The notes beneath the pieces were generated by a model that ran no database searches, was not told the origin of the DNA, and worked only from the letters and a program-made list of their open reading frames with translations. This document shows positions 21,992 through 33,837 of a stretch of DNA of 64,000 bases, piece after piece. Position numbers and translations under genes: made by a program. Positions within the stretch are counted from its first letter, which is position 1; every line of letters begins with the position of its first letter. The DNA comes from Crocodylus rhombifer (lineage: Eukaryota; Chordata; Crocodylia; Crocodylidae): the NCBI GenBank assembly GCA_038503035.1, contig JAVSML010000991.1, positions 186,001 through 250,000 on the forward strand, in the 5' to 3' direction.

Positions 21992-23112
21992 CTACAAAAC
22001 ATTAGCTGGAAAGGTAATCTGGCACAGGCTATTTCCCTGCATACCTAATAGCTGGTTGAGCAGGCTGAAGGTGAGGCTGAAGCCAACTAACTCTCAGAAA
22101 TCTGAAAGCAGGGATCATAAAATTCCTTTTCCTTCCCACAATCTTTTGCTGCATCTTTGAACAGCTGCTTCCCCTCATAAGGTTGTGTATAATTGAATTT
22201 CTGGGATTAAGCCACAGGCATTACTCCAGTTAGATTTTGTGACTTGTTTTCCAATCATTCCAAATAATTAAAAGTCCTTACACTGGCTAAAGGATACCAC
22301 CTCCAAAAATTCCTTTCCTCTTGGATTATTTAGATAAGTATACATGTCACTAAGCAGCCATTCCTTAACCTAATGTCATCTCCTTCTATAATAATCAGTT
22401 CTTATGTCTTCCTTTATGCCTTATTTAGTAGATATGGAAAAACGTACGCAACTTTTTTTATCTTATTCAGCCTATTCTCTTATGCTGCTTTATAAAGCCA
22501 GTTTCATATGGCCTGATTCTCCTCATACTCTTCCCAGTATGCAGGAGGAAAGACTACTGTCTTGAAAACATGGCAGTTACATTATTAGAAAGCTGATGCA
22601 AGAGGAAGAAGAGTTAAGCCCTGCATGTGTTAGAGGCTGACTTTTAGCTTGGCTCTATGGTAAATGTAAGAATTTACAACTATGAAAAAACACTGTAGCC
22701 TTCCACAGGAGAACATCAGACAGACTTTATGAGCTATAGTAGAACAATACATACTTCCCTTCACTTCATGTACTTCACATCACTTCTTATTCTGAACTAT
22801 GTTCACATGAGAGCTAGTAATATCTTAAGATAAATAATGTTTCTGTAATCAAACCTTAATGTGAACTGTTTGGTCTACTTGATTATAGTTAAGGTTACTG
22901 AACCAGCACCATTTTTAGCTATCAATTTTTTTAAAGGAAAAAAAACAAACCAAACAAAATTTTGACCATGTTGATAATTCTGTATGGAATGACTAAAAAG
23001 AGTGTACTTGGTTAAAGTTAAATTCCACGTTCCTGTAGATAAGAGGCTTGATGCTCTGAAGTACTAAACATCCAAGAATCTCAACAATTTAACAGTGGTT
23101 AAAAGTGAAAGG
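21992..23112. other. Unassigned noncoding stretch
   Basis: No feature recognised. Confidence 0.35.
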
Positions 23113-23306
23113 CAGAGGCATAACAACACAGCCAGGTCCTTGGGGCAGCTGCCAAAAATAAGCAGGGGCAACTTCCATTTGCTGCCACACTGCTGCCATT
23201 GAACAACTGCAAAGAAACATTTTTTTTTTGCCCACCCCTAACCCTCCCCCACAAAGTCATAACCTAGAGTGGCTGCCCTGGTCATCCTGCATTAGTTATG
23301 TCACTG
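23113..23306. mobile_element. Short hAT-like MITE
   Basis: The left edge CAGAGGCATAACAAC and the complement of the right edge, CAGTGACATAACTAATG, form an inverted repeat like the CAGTGGCGTAACTA ends of some hAT MITEs. Flanking octamers GTGAAAGG and GTAAAAAT agree at five of eight positions. At about 194 bp it cannot code. Confidence 0.5.
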
Positions 23307-24200
23307 GTAAAAATGTAAAGAACTTTACTTAGGTGACTAATTATGGATTTAAAAGCATAAAAATGTTTAGGTTACTAATGTAACATTCAACTACAGCAAT
23401 CATTTCAAATTTGTGACAAATGTGCATATTAGCTAATTAAGGATTTAGTCCTGAATCACCTATAAAGAAATGTACTATGCTATATCACTTTACTCCTGGT
23501 TCCACTGAAGTCAAGAGTAAAATCCTCATTGACTTCAACAGGACTACAATTTGACCTATAAACATTATTTAAATAATTCACGTGTGTGTTTTTATTTATG
23601 CATTTATTCCATTTTCAAAAGGAACAATCTTAATCTTTACTAGTCACATAAAATATGGGACAACAAACACAGACTCATATAAAACAAATCATCACTGCTG
23701 TATAGCAGCCATAGTACAAGTGTGCTGATTTCCCCCAGTACTTACAAAGGACATTTCATGTAAATATAAATTAATGTCAGCCACTGACCTGATGAGAATG
23801 TTGTCCCATTCATCTGGGAAAGACCTGCAAAGAGAAAGCAGACCTGCAGGTCACTAAATACAAATGGTAATGAAGTAAAGGAAGCAAGTTGCAGTGTTTG
23901 GGGATCTTTCTCAGAGAATGCCATGCCAGAAGCCTTCATCCAAAAAGGGTTCCATTTTGAGCAATTTAGATGATCACAAAAGCAAGATGGGAGCGAGAGA
24001 TTATCCTTTTTTATACGCTGCAATGACTAAAAAGACTGGAAAATACTACTGGAATTACCCTTAAAGAATCCAAATGAAGGACATAAGAGACAAGGAACTA
24101 GAAAGCCAGGTAATAAAAGTAACAATGGTCACTTCCATACATGCTATTAATGTATGTTAGGCTTACGGCTCAGTAAAATACTGTTCAGTATGCCTTCCAT
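23307..24200. other. Unassigned noncoding stretch
   Basis: No element end or gene recognised. The pair CCACTGAAGTCAAGAGTAAA and CATTGACTTCAACAGG (23500-23545) forms a weak inverted repeat of a kind seen in old reptile repeats. Confidence 0.3.
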
Positions 24201-24671
24201 GGGAGCAAGTCTACATGTGCACCCTGTGGGAAGCAGATATTCTCCCAGTGGGAGACCCATTGCAGCAGCCAGGGGGAGGCTCCAAGCTCCCCAGGTTGGA
24301 TCCTGATGTGCAAGGGGTTAGGAGACAGCTGCTGCTACAGTGGGCAGAGCTCTCTAGGCCCTGTGCCCATAGGGATACACAGCTGCCAGTGAGCCCCCTT
24401 ATGGATGGGGCCTCCCTGCCTGGCAGGAGGTTCACCAGGAGTTGTACCAGATGTGGGGCAGCTGCTGGCAAACCTCCTGCCAGATGGACTCCCCCACTCA
24501 CTGGCAGCTGCCCCACTTGCAAGACAGTTCCCAGCCATCCCTCCACCCAGCAGATGGGAATGGGGCTTGCTCACAGCTGCTCTGCTTGGGTTCCTAGCCC
24601 TTGCTTACCCCCTAAGCAGCTCTGCACACCATGGAGCTGGGAACTCCAGAGAGTGAGTGGGGGCTGAAGTT
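24201..24671. repeat. GC-rich interspersed repeat fragment (unidentified)
   Basis: A sharp rise in GC begins at AGTCTACATGTGCACCCTG and ends where the CR1 starts. The edge phrase TCTACATGTG recurs near 35813, 36206, 62160 and 62535, suggesting a mobile repeat family. The overlapping open frames on both strands are compositional. Confidence 0.35.
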
Positions 24672-25860
24672 CATAGATTTCATAGATGTTAGGCTGGAAG
24701 GGACCTCAGAAGATCATTGGGTCCAGCCCCCTGCCCCAGGGGCAGGAAGTCAACTAGGGTCAAAGGATCCCAGCAAGATAAGTATCCAAACATTTCTCAA
24801 AAGACTCTAGAGTGGTGCTTGCACCACCTCTGGAGGGAATCTATTCCAGAACTTGGGGACTCAGACACAAAAGAAGTTTTTCTTATGTCCAGCCTGAAAT
24901 GGTCTTGGAAGAGTTTGTGACCGTTGGAACTTGTCATTCCTTGGAGTGCTCTGATGAATAGGTATTCCCCCAGATCCTGATGCACACCCCTTATGTACTT
25001 ATAGGCTGCCACCAGGGCACCCCTAATCCTAAACTTTTCCAGGCTGAAGAGTCCCATGGCTCTCAGCCTCTCATCATAAGGCCCATTCTCTTACTGTCTG
25101 ATCATGTGCATCTGATCTTCTTCAGACTCTCTCAAGCTTCTCCACATCCTTCTTGAATTGTGGAGCCTAGAATTGGACACAGTACTCCAGCTGTGGCCTC
25201 ACCAAGGCCGAGTACAGCAGGAGGATGACAGCTTGAGATTTCCTTGAGAAGTATCTATGGATGCAAGCCAGAGTTTTGTTTGCTTTACCAGCTGTGACAT
25301 CGCATTGGTGGCTCATGTTCATCTTGTGGTCAATTCTGACCCCCAAGTCTCTTTTAGCCATGGTGATAGCAAGCATAGCACTGCCAAGCCTATAAGCATG
25401 CTGCAGGGTTTTTTCCCCTTGGAGTGGAGTACCTTGCATTTTTCCATATTGAAGGTCATCAGGTTTATATCTGCCCACTTTCTTCTAAGCCTATCCAGGT
25501 CAGCCTGGTTCACCAACCTATCCTCAGGTGTGGATGCTGTACCCCAAAATTTAATGTCATTGGCAAACTTGGCTAGTCCACTTCTGACATCGGTTTCCAC
25601 ATCATTAATAAAGACATTGAAGAGAACAGGTCCAAGGACAGAGCCTTTGGGGACACCACTAGTCACGAAGTGGTATGATTATTCACTTCCTTCTACTATC
25701 ACTCTCTGGGTCTGGCCTCGGACCCAGATCCCCGGCCATCAGACTGTGATGTAGCTGAAGCCACAGCTGGCCAATTTTTCCACGAGGAGCTTATGGGACA
25801 CCAAATCAAAGGTTTTTTTGAAGTCCAGATATATTATGTCAATCTCTTCTCCCTGGTCCC
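24672..25860 (-). mobile_element. CR1 LINE fragment: ORF2 RT and 3' end
   Basis: This is an antisense CR1 whose 3' end appears at 24672 as CATAGATTTCATAGATGTTA. On the minus strand the frame at 25666-25319 has RT sequence GVPKGSVLGPVLFNVFINDV and a catalytic box reading KFANDIKFW. CR1 normally has FADD there, so the first catalytic Asp is Asn. Upstream on the same strand (25860-25740) is EEIDIIYLDFKKTFDLVSHK, the RT motif A region with its catalytic Asp retained. Downstream are the thumb (25478-25167) and the C-terminal domain (25057-24797). The 5' truncation near 25860 lies just before GC-rich sequence. Shifts and stops make it inactive. Confidence 0.9.
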
Positions 25861-25999
25861 AGCTGCACAGTGTTGCTCTGGAGAGCAAACAGGGGCTGGA
25901 TTCCCATCCCCAGCTCACTCCTGGGGAGTGCCAGGAGCTAAGCAGCAGAGAACTCCCTGTCCCCTGTGGCCTCCTGCTGCCTAGGCTGACTGGGGGCAA

Positions 26000-26680
26000 A
26001 TCTGTTTGTGTGTATAGATGACACCAGGGCCCTAAATTGAAGTGGTGTTTTTTTAAAAACACCTCTTCAATTTAGGGCCCTTTAAACCCATGTGTCATAC
26101 ACACACCTGACTTTACCTGACTCTCCAGCAGTGGGGAGGGAAGAACGAGTTGCTGGTGGCTGGAGCAGTCCCTGGGCAGTGGGGAGGGCTGGTGGTGTCC
26201 CAGCCCCTCCAGGTGGCACCCACCCACAGGCACCTGCCTCAGGTGGTCCCGGGGGGCACCACAGCTGTGGAGGGAATCACTGGGCCCTCATGCAGCTCAG
26301 GCAGGCAGGTAGGCTCCAAAGGAGAAAAAATAAATAAATTAGGCTTGCTGCTTTTTTTTTTTTAACTTGTGTGGAGCCTGCCTTCCTGGACTGCCACCAG
26401 GCTGCCTGTAGGACTTCCTGCAGAGCCCCTGAGTTGCACAGAGCCCAGTGTCTTGCTCCACAGCTGTAGGGCAGCAAGCTCCTCGGAGAAGGAGTTTAAG
26501 TTTCCTGTGCCCCAAGTCATTTAAGGTGCATTACACCGCCGAATTTGCTACAGCAGCTAGAATTACTGTGCAATATACCACCAATGCATGCAAACACCAA
26601 CACTATTAAAGCAATGTGAAAGCATTTAATCCACTTTAAAGTGCTATGCATACATGCCCTTCCTTTTGTCTACACGTTGC
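26000..26680 (+). repeat. Interspersed repeat with internal hairpin (copy 1 of 2)
   Basis: This ~680-bp block aligns in order with 59870-60570. Shared parts are the AATTGAAG hairpin, a GC-rich region around CACCCACAGGCACCTG, a poly-T interrupted segment followed by GGAGCCTGCCTTCC, and a tail TTTAAGGTGCATTACACCGC. The order and orientation are the same in both copies, so it is a genuine dispersed repeat. No coding capacity or terminal repeat is evident and its class is unknown. Confidence 0.7.
26028..26080. repeat. Near-perfect hairpin
   Basis: The arms begin GGGCCCTAAATTGAAG and end CTTCAATTTAGGGCCC. They pair over about 26 bp with one mismatch, around a T/A-rich centre. The same structure, more diverged, is at 59899-59948. 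Confidence 0.9.
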
Positions 26681-28124
26681 CAGTGTCTACAAGTGCATTA
26701 CTACACAATAACTACTGTGCAGTTAATCTAATACCTGTATTCATAGATACTAGCTAACTGTTCAGCAGCCTAAATTATGGTGCAGTAAGTGTCCTGCACA
26801 CATAGACTGTGACATTCTGCTGTGCAGTAAACTAGTCTACAGTTGGTGTAGACACACCCAATATTGAGGATAATGAAAGATAATATCATACTGTCATTTT
26901 TAAACAATTTAATAATTTTATTTTCAATAACTAAAAAAGCACTAAACATATACAACTTGAAATTATTATCCCTTGAGTTTACACAAACCTGTAAAAAATG
27001 CATTAGACTTTGAAATTGATCTCTTATCTTAAGAAAACAAGATGATATTTCAAGTGCTAAAATTAAACAGAAATGGGAACGTGGACATTTCAAAATGAAT
27101 CTTTTTGATGACATTATTATTTCTTCACTCAGACTAGAAAGATAATACTCCTGCAGACTGTAATGCAGTTCACATAAAATATAAAATGGTATTGCCTTTT
27201 TATTTTCATGTAAAAATCTGTATATGACCAGAATGTACCCCCCTTATTTTTGTTTTGCTTGTCTTAATGTAAGCATATTATATTTGCAGGTAAGTAATAA
27301 CTCCCATAACAAACTGCCATCTCAGAATACAGTTTGGTTTTTTTCCTCGTGCTTGGAAATATTTTTTCCAAGGGGCTGAAGTAGAGGTGATTCAGCATTC
27401 ATTTTTGTTGGTAGAAATTTTCCACCACTAGAAATGATTCTAGCAGAGGGAGCAATATAAGCATTCAGCCTGTACCACCCCTTCCTTTGCTCCTTGCATA
27501 TTTCTCAGACTGCTCGGGGAAAAGGGTGAAGTGAAGGAATTGCTTCAGTCCTCCCATCCTGAAGGGATGGAAATAGTGGGGTAAAGCTCCTGTACATGAG
27601 CAGATCTAGGATTTAAAATGAGAGGAACAGATTGTGTGGTTCAACATCACTTAAAATATAAACGCACATTTTTCTCCAGGTAAAAATAAACCAAAATCTT
27701 TACTAATAAACTAAGGGGTAGAGTTATATTATTGAGTTACAGACCAAAAGAAAAGTGAATATATATATATTTTTTGGAATGTACACTAATCTGATAAATT
27801 ATATATAAAGTTTAAAAAACAAAACAAACTAGGCAAAGGTAGTCAAAATATATTGCTTTATTAGACCTCTAGTTGTTGCAGTTAAATGCAGTTACATCAC
27901 TTATTCAGATCTGTAAAACATCATAAAGCATCCAGACAATGTATCCAACATTTCACTGTCAGTTATTTCACCTGAGTTAATGTTATCACACTGGAGATAA
28001 AGTTTTAACTAGGACTAAAAACAGTCTGCAGGGCTGCAAAACATGAGAGGTATTAACAAGAATGGCTAACAGACAAGAAAATTGCAGAAGAAAAGATAAT
28101 GTTATTAATGGAACATCTAGGCCA
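26681..28124. other. Unassigned AT-rich stretch
   Basis: No gene or element recognised. There is a short ATAT run near 27760. Confidence 0.35.
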
Positions 28125-28128
28125 TTAA

Positions 28129-28502
28129 AAATAGGGTGACCTTATGTCCTGGGCAAACCAGGACAGTCCCGGCTTCCATAGTCTAGTCCTGGCCAGTTGG
28201 TAAAAAGTCCTGGGGTGGAGTCTGCCAGCATCGCAGAGCAGTGTGGTATGCCAGGCAGGTGAGCAGACAGGAGGGCTCCACTGCCACTGGGTGGGAGCAA
28301 GGTGGGCGGCCTGGAGCAGGCACCATCCCACTCTAGTCTGCCCACTTGGCTTCTGCTCAGCAGCAGTGGTGCCTGCCCATGCACTCCACACCACTCCATG
28401 ACCCCACCAGACTCCACTCTGTGACTTTTCACCAACTGGCTGGGACTGGACTACAGAATCTGGGACTGTCTCAGTTTGCCTGGAAATAGGGTCATCCTAA
28501 TT
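28129..28502. mobile_element. TTAA-flanked MITE (piggyBac-like)
   Basis: The element is bounded by TTAA on both sides (28125-28128 and 28503-28506). Inside are inverted ends: AAATAGGGTGACCTTATGTC at the left and, complementing the right, AATTAGGATGACCCTATTTC. Pairing continues through GGCAAACCAGGACAGTCCC against GGCAAACTGAGACAGTCCC. A TTAA target is the rule for piggyBac transposons. At 374 bp it has no transposase. A hAT-type MITE is the alternative, but no 8-bp duplication is seen. Confidence 0.65.
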
Positions 28503-28506
28503 TTAA

Positions 28507-29104
28507 AGGAGAGAGGGTCATTAGCACCTGAGATTAGCAGGAATCAGATACAATATAATGAGCCACGAAGTCAATTGACTACCACAACACTGCCTGAATA
28601 CAAATGCTGTTGCACCTCCCATGCAGTTGTTTTAAAAGTTTAGGTGGAACAGGAATCAAAGATAGGTATTACTGCACCATTTTATTCCTTCTACCCCTGT
28701 CCACTCCTCACATTGGAGTTCCCATTATGTGAAGAGCACGAGGGGAGCAGCTGGCAGCTGTTCCTCCCCTCCCCTCCCCTTCCAGGTGGAAGAAGCTGCT
28801 CCACACCTTCTCCAGACTGGGTTGAGCCCAGTCTTTGGAAGCACAGGAACCTCTCTCTTCAGCCTCTCTACTCCTAGTCCCGGAGAAATTAAGCGAAAGG
28901 AATTGTATAAGCATTTGTTCTCCCAAGAGAAACAGTCATAGAAACAGCTTCTATTGGATTGGGTTATTTTTCTCCTGAAGCAACCATTTTTGATCCATGA
29001 GAAAGTGTGAACATTTAAACATTTGTGATTTCTACCAGGAAAATGGTGATTCTCCTGGTAGAAATGTAATGCTTGCACATGGCCAGAGAACGTGGTAGAA
29101 AATT
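28507..29104. other. Unassigned noncoding stretch
   Basis: The open frames here (for example 28725-29207 minus) have no recognisable domain and run into the neighbouring LTR, so they are not credible genes. Confidence 0.35.
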
Positions 29105-29108
29105 CTAG

Positions 29109-29677
29109 TGTTGTATATGAATCTTGTAGGGTTAAAGCAAGGCTTTGTAATGCTAAAAGTGAGGCCATTTCTTTGTCCTTTTGCCTCCATTTCATAAAAG
29201 CAGACACAGCACTTACGAGACAGCTGGGAGGAAAGAGGGGTACTGTGTAAGAGTTACTGATAAGATATGAAACTAGCTGATTCCAGTCAACAGAGGAGTC
29301 TCGTCAAAAGAGAAACCTTGAAGTTGGCTACAAGGATTGTTTGTATAAGATAAGACACATCTGGGCAAAAAAAATGGGACGTAGTCACGAGAATTAAACT
29401 TCAGTGTTCTCGCTCACAGTGGTGCTTGATTGGATAGAATAGTGATTTAGTTAATAGATGGTTGGGTATTTTTACGAGCATGAGCTAATCACGAACTAAC
29501 ACTGGCGTACTAACAAAGTATAAAATAGTGTTATTTCTGGTAGGAGGGGTCCCTCTTCAGCGGCACCTCACTGCAGCAAATAAAGCTTCTGTATCTGACT
29601 TTAGATACTTGTTCTGCATGATCATTGCTCCAGCCTAAAGCGAAATGCACGTGGCTTTAAGACCGTAATTCGTAACA
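29109..29677 (+). mobile_element. Solo LTR, 569 bp
   Basis: The element starts TGTTGTATATGAATC and ends CGTAACA, giving short TGTT/AACA inverted ends, and is flanked by an exact 4-bp duplication CTAG (29105-29108 and 29678-29681). A TATA box, TATAAAA, lies at 29519-29525 and a polyadenylation signal, AATAAA, at 29579-29584, in the order and spacing expected for U3-R-U5 on the plus strand. No internal retroviral or retrotransposon sequence adjoins it, so it is a solo LTR left by recombination between two LTRs. A 4-bp duplication suits a gammaretrovirus-like element but does not prove it. Confidence 0.8.
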
Positions 29678-29681
29678 CTAG

Positions 29682-30367
29682 AGAGACTATAGCAAATCAG
29701 GGACAGTTCCGAAATCAGGATCATTTTCCAGTCAATTGAGGATTACAGAGTAATTGTGTTAAGACTGATTGGAAATACAAAACTATATGCTATACTGCTG
29801 AAAGCTTGCTATTGCCCATATTTTATTAAAATTAAACAGCATTTTTTTTTTACTTCTGTCCTGACAGTAGTGCTAAATGTGCATTAACAGGAAAAATATA
29901 GATGTACAAATGACACAGCATAGAGACCTAGTTCTATATAGTTTTCAGTTTGATTCTCACTATATGTATTCTTGACTTGGAGTATACAACTTTGTATACC
30001 ATTCTTCACCAAAGAGATTTTTTTAAATCAATGTCTAAGGTTATCCATTTTTATTACTTCATTCCTGCAGTTTCTTTTTCTGAGTGATAATTTACATTTT
30101 GAATCCACCTGCAGGCAATTAGTTATGCAAACCACATAGAAACTAATGGGAAATTTAATAATACAGCAACATCCAGCTTTCAAAAACTTGCAAAACATGA
30201 AGAAGAAAGTTTTAATATTATATCCTAGTTTATATCCTAGCTTCCCCATTGCATTACTAGATGTTGGGGTTTTTTTTTATAGATATCCAAATACTTCCAC
30301 TCTGTTTAGGGTTTAATCATCTACAACAGATATTTACTGCCTTGTAGTCTCTACCCTTCCACTGTAG
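29682..30367. other. Unassigned noncoding stretch
   Basis: AT-rich; no gene or element recognised. Confidence 0.4.
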
Positions 30368-30375
30368 GTAAGTTC

Positions 30376-31921
30376 TAGGGTTGTGCGAAACAGAAGTGTT
30401 TCATTTTGACCAGCATTTCAACATTTTGACAAATCAGTGTTTTGTTCTGACTTTTGTTTTGAGTAGGAACAGCTGTTCCATTTCATTCCGTCGAAACATT
30501 TTGCCGTTTCAACCCTGTGTTGACTTTTCGTCCATAGGATATAATGGGGAAGGTCAAAACAGGCTATAACTTTGTCAATTCTGACCAGATTTGGATAAAA
30601 CTTGCAGAAATGGTAGCCCCTTCTGAGGCCACAAAGCTTGCCATGTCTCAAGTAGATAGGTGCAGGGAGCTTGGAGAACCTGCAACCCAAATTCCTGAAA
30701 GCAAAACTTGTGTTACATGTATGTGTTAAGACACAGCAGGGTAAAAACTGTAGGACTGCTAGCCCCCACAGAGGCCATGAAGCCTGCCATGTTTCAAGAA
30801 GATTGATGCAGAGGGTTTGGGGGGAACTTCACCCCAAATTCTTGAAAGCAAAGCTCATGTCACGTGTATGTGTTAAACCACAGTGGGGTCAAAACCACAG
30901 GGGTGGTAGCCCCTTGTGAGGCCACAAAGCCTGCCAAGTTTCAAGGAGATAAGTGCAGGGGTTTGGGGGAAACTGCACCTCAAGCTGCAGACAAGCAAAA
31001 CTCGTGACATCAGTGCTTGTGCAACTGTATCTGCCTTGGGACACTGGAGGGGACAACTACTGCAGGCCTGGCTGCTAAGCTACTGTGATCCCAGTTACCA
31101 ATTAATTATGATTCACTCAGGGACCAGCTCAATACACAATACCTAGCTACTACATAACATCTTAACAAGCATGGATTAACACCTACAAAACTGGGCTAGG
31201 GAGAGGAACTAATCAATACAGACAATCAACTGCCCCAAGACAGACACAGTCAGTCCCACAAGCACCAATGTCACAAGTTTTGCCTGTCAGCAGCTAATGG
31301 TGCAGGGCCCAAGAACCCCCCTGCACCTATCTCCTTAACAGCTGGCAGGCTTTGTGACCACAGCAGGGGCTAGCAGGCCTGCAGCTGTCACCCTGCTGCA
31401 CCTTTAACACACAGTGTCTCCCACGTCATGAGTTTTGCTTGTCCACAGCTTGAGGTGCAGTTTTCCCCAAAACCCTCTACCTATCTCCTTGAAACTTGGC
31501 AGGCTTTGTGGCCTCAGCAGGGGTTAGCACACCTGCAGTTTTGATGCTGCTGTGGTTTAACACATACACGTGACATGAGTTTTGCTTTCAGGGTTTTGGG
31601 GTGCAGTTTTTCAGAACTGCCTGGACCTATCTTCTTGAAACACGGCATGCTTTATGCGCTCAGAAGGGGCTACCATTTTTGAAAGTTTTGTCCAAATCTG
31701 GCCATACATGACAGAGATATAGGCTGTTTTGACATTCCCCATTATAGCCTATGGGTGAAACGTCGAAACAGCGTCAAAACGGCAAAACGTTTTGACTTGC
31801 CTTGTTTTGTTTCAAGGCTGTTTCAACAATATCTGTTTTGTTTCACTTTTGCTGTTTCAACCTTGAAACAGGTTGAAACAGGGTCGAAACAAAACTGGTG
31901 GCAAAATTTTGTACAGCCCTA
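30376..31921. mobile_element. Foldback hAT element with mirrored internal tandem arrays
   Basis: The ends are TAGGGTTGTGCGAAAC and, complementing the right end, TAGGGCTGTACAAAATTTTG. An exact 8-bp duplication GTAAGTTC flanks them (30368-30375 and 31922-31929), which is diagnostic of hAT insertion. The left arm carries three copies of a ~146-bp unit marked by GAGGCCACAAAGC at 30625, 30771 and 30918. The right arm carries the inverted unit three times (GGCAGGCTTTGTG at 31343 and 31498, a variant at 31643). The element is therefore largely palindromic. It has no transposase and probably depended on a relative such as the one at 10145. Confidence 0.88.
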
Positions 31922-31929
31922 GTAAGTTC

Positions 31930-33357
31930 CTTTAATTAATCCCCATTATTTATACCAGCGACATCTCTGTTACAAGGAGGTGAAGAAAGTAGGCAGCTTA
32001 TTACTTTTGAACATTTATGAGGAAAAAGAAGACACACACATTCTCCCCATGCTGCATAAATCCACACACACACTTCTTTGTCCTGTAGTTCCTTATAGCC
32101 CAGTAAACTTTTATTTTTTTCTAACTGTCACACAGTTAAGACAAACAGCTTATCGGAGATTCATCCTTGAAGTAATCCTATCAATGTTACTTGTGTTCTA
32201 ACAGAAGTGAAACTGGGATCTCATATTTATAAGTGCACAGCAATTCTACATTATTTATACACTTTTCACATGTGAAATATTCTAAAAGGTGACAATAAAA
32301 AAAAATGTTAGAAATCAGGCAAAGAGATGTGGGTTTATAGTGCTCTTTGGGAGGGGAAGGAGCTTAATTTTCCTAGGTAAAAATGTAGACAGCCCTTCTT
32401 ATTAGTTGTGGGGACAGTATTATGTTTACCTACTAAACCGCCAACCAAAATTTTTATGGGAGAAACTTAATAGAGATCTGTTCTGCAAAAAAACTTTTGC
32501 TTGTCCTTAGCTTCAAGCATGGGAATGTGTCCCATGGACTTCAATGGAACTACTTGTGTGCTTTAAGTTAAGTAAGTGCTTAAGTGTTTTACTGAGTCAC
32601 AGCCTTAAGCAATTACTTAACCATACCTATTTCTGTGCTTTTGGTGGCCTTAAGTCTGTTCCCTCTAGGGTAGCATGTGCTTCACTTACTCTAGGAAGCC
32701 TGCCCATGTAGCAGCTCTGTTAAAGTCAATGGGACATTTTGGTAAGTGCTTGTTGGTTCTGTACCATCTTGCACAGAAAGAGGCTTGCATTGTAAGATTT
32801 CTGGTGAACCTAAAATTAATTTATTGAGGGCTATTCCTACAGTTTTTTCACAAATCAGAAGGCTAACCTCCCTTGTAGAATGAGGTATTTAGATTTCAAG
32901 ATGCTGAACAGAAAAATAATATGAATTGTTCTCAGTTTCATAACTCTTCCTTCATCGATAGAAAACCTTAATAGCATATTTATTTGCATCCAAGATGTGT
33001 AAAGGTTCAGCGGATGTCTTTTGGCAAAACCTTTTCATGAAATTATATATAAACTGAAGAGAACAAATACAATAGGGTGGTTTAGACAGCAACAACTTTT
33101 CTGTGGACAACATGACAAAATTAATCAGTTTGCTTCCATTTCTGTTTAATTTGGTATAAAATAATAGCCATTGAAGGTACTTGATAGTAAGTAGCATGGA
33201 TGATAGTACCTCAGCCTTTCTTTCTTCAAAAAAGCTACTTTATCAGAAATATTCTTTTTTCCAAGAAATATCTTCTATTAATAACATTCTAAAGTAAGAT
33301 CCACTAGTAGGTAGACAAGATATCTGGCCTGAACCACTGAACATTAATGCACCTTTA
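31930..33357. other. Mostly unassigned; old inverted-repeat-like sequence near 32525-32750
   Basis: At 32525-32600 CCCATGGACTTCAATGGAAC and TAAGTAAGTGCTTAAGTGTT occur, and near 32715 AAAGTCAATGGGAC occurs in the opposite sense. This suggests an old foldback repeat, but its ends are not clear. Nothing else is recognised. Confidence 0.35.
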
Positions 33358-33359
33358 TA

Positions 33360-33835
33360 CAGGTTTCCCTGACTTTATGTGGGTTCAGTATGTGCAAATT
33401 CATTCTTATGCAATGACCCTTTTTATACCAAAAATTTGTTATAGCCAAGGTAAATTCACTCTTATGTGATTGGTGTGGTGGAAGCCCTCAGTCAGCTGCT
33501 TTGTGCAGTGCATTGTGGGAGTGACATGCACCAAAATAAAGTCTCCTGTGTGGATCCGTGCTCCTTGCTCATTGTCTGCGATACATGTTTCTGTAGTTGT
33601 CATCCCCATTATGGTAACATTCACTATCACCCTGTGCTTGCGTGTATTGTCTGCTGTTGGTGAGTACAAACAGTTGTCTTGTATAAGTGGTAGAAATGGG
33701 CCTGTGGGTCACTACAATCGAGGCCTTGGAACGTATCCCTATTTGTTACTTTGTAAAGTGTGTTCCCTTTATATGAAGTTGAGTTATGTGCCATTTTCCA
33801 GGAACTTATATATAGCATAAAGTGAGGGAAACCTA
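33360..33835 (+). mobile_element. pogo/Tigger-like MITE, copy 2
   Basis: The ends CAGGTTTCCCTGACTTTATG and, complementing the right end, TAGGTTTCCCTCACTTTATG are flanked by TA (33358-33359 and 33836-33837). The interior matches the copy at 56498 read in the opposite orientation, including an ATTGTGGGAGTGACATGCAC-type block. It shares its terminal regions with the long copy at 2576. There is no transposase. The TA duplication and CAGG termini place it with Tc1/mariner-pogo elements. Confidence 0.85.
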
Positions 33836-33837
33836 TA

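Noticed and set aside
21462..22160. A 232-codon plus-strand open frame
   Set aside because: It starts in a GT-rich minisatellite and runs through a GC-rich hAT-like interior. There is no recognisable domain, and openness on both strands points to composition.
28725..29207. A 160-codon minus-strand frame
   Set aside because: It crosses the boundary of the solo LTR at 29109, has no recognisable domain and lacks exon context.
33466..33663. Cys-rich frame resembling one at 56846-56604 (minus)
   Set aside because: The resemblance follows from the two being copies of one MITE. Frames diverge at indels, so there is no sign of protein constraint.
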